DNA of 52,097 nucleotides from assembly GCA_937995735.1 (NCBI GenBank), contig CALKIZ010000060.1:1-52097 (forward strand), read 5' to 3'. A program made the translations under genes and the position numbers. This DNA comes from an uncultured Neomegalonema sp. (GTDB taxonomy: Bacteria > Pseudomonadota > Alphaproteobacteria > Rhodobacterales > Rhodobacteraceae). Every line of letters begins with the position of its first letter. Position 1 is the first letter of the stretch. Shown piece by piece: positions 46,072 to 52,097 of this stretch. The notes beneath the pieces are model-generated. The model was not told the DNA's origin. It saw only the letters and a program-made list of their open reading frames with translations, and did not search any database.

Positions 46072-46947
46072 ATGATTAGAGACTTAGTAGCGCGAGCCAA
46101 TGCAAATCGCGCTATCAGTGCTGAGATCAGAAGCGCCAACGCAGAAGGCCGTCCAATCGATCAAGCATTGATTGCACAGCTTCGGATTGCGCAAGAAGCA
46201 GCTATAGGACGTCAAGTAAATGATGAAGACGCTGCAGAATTTGCAAGCCAGCTTGCAGCACGTTTTGGCGACTTTGAGCCGGTCTCCAATTTACCACAAC
46301 AGCCTCAACCACAACCCGATCCACAACCTGAACCCGACCCACAGCCCGAACCCGACCCACAGCCTGAACCAGATAATGGAAGTACTTCAATACCGGGTGG
46401 TCAGCCACCTGGCTTAAATGAAAACACTATAATCGGAACTGACGCCGGCGGGCGCCTTGTGGGTACTTCTGGTACTGACCGTATTATCGGCTCGGATGGA
46501 GATGACACGATTGTAGGCCGTAATGGTGATGATCGACTGTTCGGCAACGATGGAAACGATAACATTTTTGGCGGAGCCGGCGATGACGTTATTGCCGGTG
46601 GTGATGGGAATGACCGCTTAGCCGGCGGGAATGGAGATGATATAATTGCCGGCGGCGATGGAAATGACCGTCTAATCGGCGGCAAAGGAGATGATGTACT
46701 ACAGGGTGGAGCCGACGCAGACCGCTTCATTTTCCGTGATGGCGACGGTAACGACACGGTTGCAGATTTCGAAAACGATATTGACCTCATCGTGTTGAGG
46801 AACTTTGGATTTTCGGATGCAGATGATGCATTTTCAAACGCAGCACAAGTTGGGGATGATGTCGTTTTCACCTTCAATAACGGCAACGACACTTTGCGGA
46901 TCGAAAATACGACAGTAAATGACTTGACAGACGATTTGGTCTTTTAA
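46072..46947 (+). CDS. RTX calcium-binding protein, probably type I secreted
   Basis: A 291-residue secreted protein without a Sec signal. Residues ~1-78 are Ala-rich and helical, then a Pro/Gln/Glu/Asp linker repeats the unit PQPEPD (~82-103). About nine RTX nonapeptides (GGxGxDxLx, e.g. GGDGNDRLA, GGNGDDIIA, GGKGDDVLQ) lie at ~140-215. The C-terminal ~70 residues, ending DDLVF, look like a type I secretion signal. AGAGG precedes the ATG. The RTX part folds on calcium outside the cell. No hlyB/hlyD/tolC genes are near; the exporter must be elsewhere. The gene is in the opposite direction to the ribosomal block around it. Confidence 0.9.
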   Translation: MIRDLVARANANRAISAEIRSANAEGRPIDQALIAQLRIAQEAAIGRQVNDEDAAEFASQLAARFGDFEPVSNLPQQPQPQPDPQPEPDPQPEPDPQPEPDNGSTSIPGGQPPGLNENTIIGTDAGGRLVGTSGTDRIIGSDGDDTIVGRNGDDRLFGNDGNDNIFGGAGDDVIAGGDGNDRLAGGNGDDIIAGGDGNDRLIGGKGDDVLQGGADADRFIFRDGDGNDTVADFENDIDLIVLRNFGFSDADDAFSNAAQVGDDVVFTFNNGNDTLRIENTTVNDLTDDLVF

Positions 46948-46967
46948 CGACTTATCTCAGACCTGAG

Positions 46968-47006
46968 AATGTGGCAGGTGGCAAACAATGTCTCCTGCCA
47001 CATTTT
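46968..47006 (+). terminator. Terminator after the RTX gene
   Basis: Eleven-pair perfect stem AATGTGGCAGG / CCTGCCACATT with a 15-base loop and TTTTAC at the foot, 20 bases after the stop. It also separates the convergent DUF6489 gene. Confidence 0.75.
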
Positions 47007-47052
47007 ACTTCAGTTACGATTGAGCGAACGAAGGCCGATCAAGCACGTTGCA

Positions 47053-47289
47053 TCACTTCTTGCCGCTCATAGCGGCCATCATCATGGCTTGCATTGTTTC
47101 CATGCCTTTCCCGCCCATATTCATCATCTGAGCAACGAATTGGTCCGGGTCAGCGAGCGTGTCCATGCGATCTTTCGCACGGGTGGTCATTTCTTCCACG
47201 ATCAACGCATTCAGCGCCTCGACATCCGGCAAGCCCAAGAAGGTGCGGGCCTCTTGCGGGGTGCAGTCGATGTCTATGGTCAGTTTCAT
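47053..47289 (-). CDS. DUF6489 family small protein
   Basis: A 78-residue protein, one domain, no signal. The hallmark start MKLTIDIDCTPQEARTFLGL followed by DVEALNALIVEEM and a Met-rich tail (GMETMQAMMMAAM) matches the alphaproteobacterial DUF6489 family as I know it. Function unknown. It follows the ADP-ribosylglycohydrolase gene by 12 bases on the same strand and so belongs to the same transcript. Confidence 0.75.
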   Translation of the reverse strand: MKLTIDIDCTPQEARTFLGLPDVEALNALIVEEMTTRAKDRMDTLADPDQFVAQMMNMGGKGMETMQAMMMAAMSGKK

Positions 47290-47301
47290 AACAGCCTCCG
47301 A

Positions 47302-48147
47302 TCAGGAGCCGAGTGCGAAAAGGCTTTCGGCCATCGTCTCAATCTTCTCCCGCCAAGCTAATTTATCAAGCCATTCTGTCGGGATACCATCCAAGCTATA
47401 CACCCGCCCCGCGATTTGCCCGGCAATCGCCGCAATAGTATCCGCATCCCCTGCCAGATTAGCCGCAAGAATAATGCACTCCCGGAAACTTTCGGTGTTC
47501 TCAAAAGCCCAAAACGCGGCTTCATAACTATCACGGACATAGCCGCTGGATTTCACCTGATCGCGCGGCGTGTTCGCATCAATTCGATGAAGCGCATCCC
47601 GCAAATTACCGCTGTGCAAAAATGCCGACAACGCAAAGGCAAAATCATCACATTCATCCGCCGCGTGGGTAATCTGGCTCTGTAAGACAGAGACATCCAC
47701 CGCCGCCATAGCATCGCGATGATGGGCAATAACAGCGGGAGCCAACCGCATGATACCGCCATTGCCAGCACCTGCCGGATCATTGAAACCGGCATAAGGA
47801 TCGCCATCCCGTACAAAGCGGTCCAGTGCAGCATTCACAGTCTTGCCAATATCAAAACATTTGCCGGTCGGGGACATATACCCCTCATTGCGCCACCGAA
47901 GGAACCGGCGCGCGCAATCATCAGCTTTCCAGCCTTTGCAGTAAATCAGGCTCTCACCAAGGCACAGCGCCATCGAGGTGTCATCAGTCCAGACACCTGC
48001 CTCGAGATTAAAGGGGCCACCACCAACGATATCCGTTACCGTTGGCAAGCTATCCCGTGCTGAAAACTCTAAAGTCGTGCCCAGCGCATCGCCCACAGCA
48101 AGGCCAAGCAGCATTCCTTTAGCTTGGTCAAGAGTGAGAGATGTCAT
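47302..48147 (-). CDS. ADP-ribosylglycohydrolase (DraG-like) family protein
   Basis: Removes ADP-ribose from proteins or nucleic acids in this family. It has 281 residues. The first metal site is LGLAVGDALGTTLEF and GVWTDDTSMAL; the second is LAGDADTIAAIAGQIAGRVYS, with the two Asp that bind Mg. Its ATG overlaps the rimM stop by four bases (ATGA), so it is translated with the ribosome-maturation gene. I see no ADP-ribosyltransferase partner in the window, so a DraT/DraG pair cannot be claimed. Confidence 0.9.
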   Translation of the reverse strand: MTSLTLDQAKGMLLGLAVGDALGTTLEFSARDSLPTVTDIVGGGPFNLEAGVWTDDTSMALCLGESLIYCKGWKADDCARRFLRWRNEGYMSPTGKCFDIGKTVNAALDRFVRDGDPYAGFNDPAGAGNGGIMRLAPAVIAHHRDAMAAVDVSVLQSQITHAADECDDFAFALSAFLHSGNLRDALHRIDANTPRDQVKSSGYVRDSYEAAFWAFENTESFRECIILAANLAGDADTIAAIAGQIAGRVYSLDGIPTEWLDKLAWREKIETMAESLFALGS

Positions 48148-48653
48148 TCGTCCGCATCCTCAATGGGAGGATCGGCAACCACCCTTCCACCAGCAACGTC
48201 CACGGTCGGAATGACTGCGCGTGTAAACGGCAAGTATTGAGACTCGCCGCCACCTGCGGGCGTATATTCGATCACATCCCCTGCGCCGAAATCCTGCACA
48301 GCTTTGATCTTACCCAGGACTGTGCCGTCGATGGATTCAATACGTAGACCCAACAGGTCGGCATAGTAAAACTCTTCTTCATCGGGTTCCGGCAAGGCCG
48401 AGCGATCTGCGTAAAGGCGTGTGCCTTTCAGCGCTTCGGCGTCCTCGCGGGTTTCGACCCCCGAAAGACGCGCAGCATACCCGCCTTTGATCGGGCGGGT
48501 TAGTTTGAGCTTAAATTCGCGTTTTCCGTCCTCGGTATGCAGCGGGCCATAATCGCCCACTGCTGCCGGATCATCGGTAAAGCATTTGATCTTTGCCTCA
48601 CCGCGCACACCAAAAGCCCCGGCGATAGCGCCAACGCAGATATGTTTGTTCAT
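48144..48653 (-). CDS. rimM: Ribosome maturation factor RimM
   Basis: Assists 30S assembly near S19. It has 169 residues in two beta-barrel parts: CVGAIAGAFGVRGEAKIKCF at the start and EEFYYADLLGLRIESIDGTVLGKIKAV in the PRC-barrel half, ending with LPFTRAVIPTVD. GGAGGTGAG precedes the ATG. It follows rpsP by 84 bases, as in most bacteria, and overlaps the ADP-ribosylglycohydrolase gene downstream. Confidence 0.95.
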   Translation of the reverse strand: MNKHICVGAIAGAFGVRGEAKIKCFTDDPAAVGDYGPLHTEDGKREFKLKLTRPIKGGYAARLSGVETREDAEALKGTRLYADRSALPEPDEEEFYYADLLGLRIESIDGTVLGKIKAVQDFGAGDVIEYTPAGGGESQYLPFTRAVIPTVDVAGGRVVADPPIEDADE

Positions 48654-48737
48654 CTCACCTCCCCGTAGGAGGAAAAGGCCCGATCCGCAAGATGAGCCGC
48701 TCTGCGCACCATCGCGCGCGGCGGCACATCAATCGCA

Positions 48738-49163
48738 TTAGCTTGCAGCTTCCTCGGCTGGTGCTTCTTCAGCAGCGGCTTCTTCAGCCGGTGCGTTCTT
48801 AGCTTCTTCTTCAGCGTCTTTAAGAGCCTGAGCTTTGTCAGCCTTTTCTTGAACACGCTCTTCAGCTTTTTTGCCCGGCTTACCCTTGTTCGGGTTATTA
48901 CGGGTTTTCTTTTCCATCTCGCCCGCAGCTTCAAGGAAGCGGCAGATACGGTCTGTTGGCTGAGCGCCTTTGCTCATCCATTCCTTGATGCGCTCCAGAT
49001 CCATCTTCACGCGCTCTTCGTTGTCTTTCGCAAGCAGAGGATTGTATGTGCCCACTTTTTCAATAAAGCGGCCATCGCGCGCCATACGGCTGTCGGCGAC
49101 AACAATACGGTAGAAGGGGCGTTTTTTAGAGCCGCCACGGGCCAAACGGATAACAGTTGCCAT
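48738..49163 (-). CDS. rpsP: Ribosomal protein S16 with Ala/Glu-rich tail
   Basis: 30S protein. The standard part is residues 1-85: [41 protein letters not shown] and [20 protein letters not shown] further ~55 residues form a Lys-rich then Ala/Glu-rich tail ([16 protein letters not shown]). Extended S16 tails are common in alphaproteobacteria. The total of 141 is long but not unique. It precedes rimM. Confidence 0.96.
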   Translation of the reverse strand: MATVIRLARGGSKKRPFYRIVVADSRMARDGRFIEKVGTYNPLLAKDNEERVKMDLERIKEWMSKGAQPTDRICRFLEAAGEMEKKTRNNPNKGKPGKKAEERVQEKADKAQALKDAEEEAKNAPAEEAAAEEAPAEEAAS

Positions 49164-49201
49164 AGTTTAAAGTCCTTGATCTTGCCTGCCATAGCGGGCG
49201 C

Positions 49202-49735
49202 TTATTTCAATGTCATTCGTGTTTCGAGTTTTTCGAATTCGGGATCGTTCGACTGCGCCTCGCCCTTGCGGACAATCAGCGCTGCGAGAATGGAATCGTG
49301 TTCGGTGCCGATTGTGACAACGCTGTCATCGTCAAACCGGAAAGTCAGCGAGTGGTCGTAGACAACAACGTCGTCCAACTCAGCAGTCATTTGAACGATG
49401 TCGATGCTTTGCAGTTCAACGCCCGGCATCGACAATTCGATTAACGAGCATGGGCCAATCGCACCGGAGCGCACATTGAACGGCAAATCGAGCGGCATAT
49501 CCCCGCGCTTGATATTGAACAGGTGATAATCCTGATCGCCTTTCGAGGTTTTGTGCTCTGTCTCGAAGGTAACAAAATCCGTACCCGTGCCGAGCCAGAT
49601 TGCCCCGGCAGGCAACGAGGCACTCGACCGTAAGGGTTCAGCGTGGACTTCATGACCATAAATCGAAGAGATCGGCTTACCGAGCATTGATTTAAGGGCT
49701 GTGATTTCCTTTGAGGAAAGTTCGTTGGCGCTCAT
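49202..49735 (-). CDS. Hypothetical protein coupled to ffh
   Basis: A 177-residue cytoplasmic protein I do not recognise. It starts MSANELSSKEITALKSMLGK with predicted helices, then a beta-rich domain (AIWLGTGTDFVTFE, FRFDDDSVVTIGTE). Its ATG overlaps the ffh stop by four bases (ATGA), so translation is coupled, and rpsP starts 38 bases later. Insertion of a gene between ffh and rpsP is not the usual order. Confidence 0.65.
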   Translation of the reverse strand: MSANELSSKEITALKSMLGKPISSIYGHEVHAEPLRSSASLPAGAIWLGTGTDFVTFETEHKTSKGDQDYHLFNIKRGDMPLDLPFNVRSGAIGPCSLIELSMPGVELQSIDIVQMTAELDDVVVYDHSLTFRFDDDSVVTIGTEHDSILAALIVRKGEAQSNDPEFEKLETRMTLK

Positions 49736-51237
49736 TTCTTCTTCCCAAATCCTGCAAGACCCGGAGGCAGCGGCGTACCAGCGCCCATTCCAGGCATTCC
49801 ACCAGGCGGAAGCTGCGGCATACCGCCCGGAGGCATTCCGCCCCCTGCGCCGGGCATCCCACCCGGCATTCCGCCGAACATGCTGGCAAGCTGGCGCATA
49901 CCGCCCTTGCCTTTGCCCATCTTGCCGACCTTTTTCATCATATCGGCCATTTGGCGGTGCATTTTCATCAGTTTATTGACTTCGGAAACCTCGACGCCCG
50001 CACCCTTCGCAATGCGCTTTTTGCGCGATGCAGCAAGCAAATCAGGCTTTTTACGCTCTTGTTTAGTCATGGATTGAATGATGGCGATCTGGCGGTTGAT
50101 AACGCCATCATCCATGCCCGAGGCATCCATCTGCTTTTTCATTTTGCCGACGCCGGGAAGCATCCCCATCAAGCCGCCCATACCGCCCATTTTCTGCATC
50201 TGCTGAAACTGGCCCATGAGATCGTTCATGTCGAAACGACCCGCCATAAAGCGCTTGGCTTGTTTTTCGGCTTGCTCGGCTTCGATTTGCTCTTGGGCTT
50301 TTTCAACAAGGCCAACAACATCGCCCATACCCAAAATTCTACCCGCCACACGGTCGGGGACAAATTCTTCGAGGGCATCCATTTTCTCGCCGACACCGAC
50401 GAGTTTGATCGGCTTGCCCGTAACCGCGCGCATCGAGAGTGCAGCGCCGCCGCGCCCGTCGCCATCCATCCGTGTGAGAACAACGCCGCTGATCCCAACG
50501 CGGCCATCGAAATTCTCGGCAACATTCACCGCGTCCTGACCCGTCAGCGAGTCGACCACCAGCAACGTCTCGCGCGGTTGTGCGGCATCGCGGACGGCTT
50601 CAACTTCGGCCATTAGCTCATCATCGACATGCAGACGGCCCGCCGTATCGAGCATGACGACATCATAGCCGGAGAGCTTGGCTTGAGTCATGGCGCGTTT
50701 GGCGATTTGCACTGCATCCTGACCCGCTTGGATCGGCAGGGTATCAACGCCAATTTGCGCACCAAGAATAGCAAGTTGCTCCATCGCCGCCGGACGACGG
50801 GTATCGAGCGAAGCCATCAACACGCGCTTTTTCTCGCGCTCGGTCAGGCGTTTGGCGATTTTTGCAGTCGTGGTTGTCTTACCGGAGCCTTGCAAACCAA
50901 CCATCAGGATCGGCGAAGGCGGGCTATCAACTTTCAGCGCGCTTTCGCGGGCGACTTTCTCGGGATCATCACCGCCGCGCAGCATCGAGATCAGTTCGTC
51001 ATTAACGATCTTAACGACTTGCTGGCCCGGCTGAATAGATTTTACGACATTCTGGCCAACGGCCTTTTCGCGGACTTTTTCGATAAAATCGCGGGCAACG
51101 GGCAGGGATACGTCGGCTTCGAGCAGTGCCGTGCGGACCTCCCGCAGGGCGGTCGATACATCTTCATCACGCAGCGCACCCTGACGGGTCAGCTTGTCAA
51201 GGACACCGCCCAAGCGTTCTGATAGTGAATCGAACAT
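49732..51237 (-). CDS. ffh: Signal recognition particle protein Ffh
   Basis: SRP54 homologue that brings membrane-protein ribosomes to the Sec translocon. It has 501 residues. N domain helices (LGGVLDKLTRQGALRDEDV), G domain with GLQGSGKTTTTAKIAKRL, DTAGRLHVDDEL and LTRMDGDGRGGAA, and a Met-rich M domain ending in Gly/Met/Pro repeats (GGMPGGMPGAGGGMPPGGM). ATG 51237 has GAGGAG upstream. It opens the ffh-rpsP-rimM-trmD-rplS block. Confidence 0.97.
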   Translation of the reverse strand: MFDSLSERLGGVLDKLTRQGALRDEDVSTALREVRTALLEADVSLPVARDFIEKVREKAVGQNVVKSIQPGQQVVKIVNDELISMLRGGDDPEKVARESALKVDSPPSPILMVGLQGSGKTTTTAKIAKRLTEREKKRVLMASLDTRRPAAMEQLAILGAQIGVDTLPIQAGQDAVQIAKRAMTQAKLSGYDVVMLDTAGRLHVDDELMAEVEAVRDAAQPRETLLVVDSLTGQDAVNVAENFDGRVGISGVVLTRMDGDGRGGAALSMRAVTGKPIKLVGVGEKMDALEEFVPDRVAGRILGMGDVVGLVEKAQEQIEAEQAEKQAKRFMAGRFDMNDLMGQFQQMQKMGGMGGLMGMLPGVGKMKKQMDASGMDDGVINRQIAIIQSMTKQERKKPDLLAASRKKRIAKGAGVEVSEVNKLMKMHRQMADMMKKVGKMGKGKGGMRQLASMFGGMPGGMPGAGGGMPPGGMPQLPPGGMPGMGAGTPLPPGLAGFGKKK

Positions 51238-51446
51238 GCCAACTCCTCAACGTCAAAAGCGCCGGTGGGCGCATCCAAAACGCAAAACGCGCCCGTGGGC
51301 GCGACGCGCTGACGGACGGCGATCCTGCAATTCAGGACCGGAAGCAATTCAAGCTTCCAGAGATCGTGCGCGTTTACCCCCTGCTCCGCCGCGAGTCAAC
51401 AATCTGTTGTGGTTTGGGGCTTGTAACGGCGTGAGTTTTTGTCGTC

Positions 51447-51466
51447 ATCCCCGCGAAAGCGGGGAT
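51447..51466. repeat. REP-like palindrome
   Basis: ATCCCCGC-GAAA-GCGGGGAT, 8-bp perfect stem with a tetraloop. A related shorter copy lies at 19334-19347. Such units are scattered between genes in many alphaproteobacteria. Confidence 0.7.
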
Positions 51467-51584
51467 CGGCCTGCTCCAGAGCTTAAATTATTGAAACATT
51501 TGAGTAAGAGACACCAACAAACTACCCCACCCCGGCTTTAGAGCTGGGGTCCCGCGATTTCGAGGGCGGTCCTGATGGCGCGGG

Positions 51585-51605
51585 GTCCCGGATCAAGTCC
51601 GGGAC
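51585..51605. repeat. REP-like palindrome, second type
   Basis: GTCCCGGA / TCCGGGAC, 8-bp stem, TCAAG loop. A similar GTCCCGA hairpin lies at 19359-19377. This sits in a GC-rich interval and probably belongs to a second repeat family. Confidence 0.65.
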
Positions 51606-51675
51606 GGAGCGGACTCCGCATTGCCGTAAGCGCAAAGCGCCGATAGTGTTCTCCACAGACGGGTGAGGATGCGCT

Positions 51676-52097
51676 TTGGTTGAATTTAGCAATATCAATG
51701 ACCTTGAAAACTGGCTGAAAGGCCGGTCGCACGAAGAGATTATCGCAATTGCGGCGCGGATTGCTTTGCGGGTTCTGCCTTTGGGCGCGGGGGCTTTCAA
51801 AACGGACACCGCGAATCGCCGCGCAAATTTTGCAATTCACATTTTTCGTGCTAATGCAAACTCGCGGGCTGCGGCGGTTGGACCAGCCCGCGAGTTTGTA
51901 GCCACCGCCGCCAGAACCGCCGCCGCCGGAGCCGCCACTGTGGCCGTGGCCACCGGTATTCCCGCGACCACCGTTACTGCCGAAACCTCCGGGAGGTGGA
52001 CTATGAAGTGGTGTGCGTCCGCTGGGAGCGTGGCCCACGACGGGGGGCTTGTTAGGCGTGTAATACGGTGGCCGACTGGCTGGAGGACTGGTCCCAC
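51676..52097 (+). CDS. Incomplete gene with TTG start, function unknown
   Basis: An open frame from TTG 51676 to the end of the window, 140 codons without a stop and therefore cut off here. A good ribosome site GGTGAGGA lies 6 bases upstream. The product begins Leu-Val-Glu-Phe (Met in the cell), then NDLENWLKGRSHEEIIAIAA and RIALRVLPLGAGAF, which looks like a real amphipathic helix pair and not a shadow. After residue ~75 it becomes Ala/Thr/Arg-rich, where the strand is GC-rich and less protein-like. The N-terminal style resembles conserved alphaproteobacterial proteins with a TAR/helical start, but I cannot name it. A minus-strand frame over the same DNA is Gly-rich. Confidence 0.55.
   Translation, partial: MVEFSNINDLENWLKGRSHEEIIAIAARIALRVLPLGAGAFKTDTANRRANFAIHIFRANANSRAAAVGPAREFVATAARTAAAGAATVAVATGIPATTVTAETSGRWTMKWCASAGSVAHDGGLVRRVIRWPTGWRTGP

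Larger units (their letters stand above)
51238..51675. other. Spacer with REP-like repeats upstream of ffh
   Basis: About 440 bases between divergent genes. It holds the promoter of ffh and two clear palindromes, listed separately. Minus-strand reading frames over it are built on repeats and have no ribosome sites. Confidence 0.6.

Noticed and set aside
48650-48934. 94-codon Lys/Arg-rich frame over the rpsP tail
   Set aside because: It is a shifted reading of the S16 Lys/Ala/Glu tail and overlaps the rimM start. The repetitive basic pattern follows from that.
51538-52038. Gly-rich minus-strand frame opposite the last gene
   Set aside because: The Gly/Pro bias follows from the GC-rich opposite strand. 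The plus-strand frame has a good ribosome site and a protein-like start.

Overview
This window is chromosomal DNA from an alphaproteobacterium of moderate G+C content. The evidence is taken from gene families and order: CsgH-type curli genes, a Rhodobacter-like polyol ABC operon, DUF484 close to xerC, a DUF6489 protein, L,D-transpeptidase and DUF882 genes back to back, and an ffh/rpsP/rimM/trmD/rplS block. I cannot name the genus. I see no CRISPR array, insertion sequence or prophage. Most of the window is ordinary core and metabolic sequence with a few accessory insertions.

Region 1 (1-10.4 kb) starts with a perfect 25-bp inverted repeat and a small exported protein. A 4-hydroxybenzoate hydroxylase gene (pobA) follows; it is intact except for one in-frame TAG at codon 58. 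Next come a DUF481 outer-membrane protein, a periplasmic thioredoxin-like protein, about 1.1 kb without a convincing gene, and a curli (functional amyloid) cluster. The cluster order is csgF, csgG with a long basic C-terminal tail, a large 491-residue curlin, a second curlin, an unrecognised lipoprotein, and csgH. Strong stem-loops bracket the large curlin gene.

Region 2 (10.5-18.7 kb) is a minus-strand polyol operon: a ROK repressor, a periplasmic binding protein, two permeases, an ATPase, mannitol 2-dehydrogenase and fructokinase. Together they would import a hexitol, oxidise it to fructose and phosphorylate it to fructose-6-phosphate. A 12-bp-arm palindrome before the repressor gene is a likely operator. 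A transaldolase gene diverges from it.

Region 3 (18.7-30.1 kb) carries DUF484, an FAD amine oxidoreductase and xerC on the plus strand. The minus strand then carries a TPR protein, an RNA uracil methyltransferase, an M48 peptidase, an EF-hand membrane protein, a D-threonine-aldolase-like PLP enzyme, a PEBP-like lipoprotein, moaA, leuD and an M20 amidohydrolase.

Region 4 (30.1-44.3 kb) has lon (possible heat-shock promoter, clear terminator), an HU gene, tRNA-Val(TAC) with terminator, a candidate small RNA, an AhpD-like protein, lpxD, an L,D-transpeptidase divergent from a DUF882 protein, a FadL-type porin, an M19 dipeptidase and a two-subunit molybdenum hydroxylase.

Region 5 (44.3-52.1 kb) is the ffh-rpsP-rimM-trmD-rplS translation block on the minus strand. 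It is split between rimM and trmD by an ADP-ribosylglycohydrolase, a DUF6489 protein, and an oppositely oriented RTX calcium-binding protein with an AT-rich 5' flank. The window ends with REP-like palindromes and an incomplete gene that starts with TTG.
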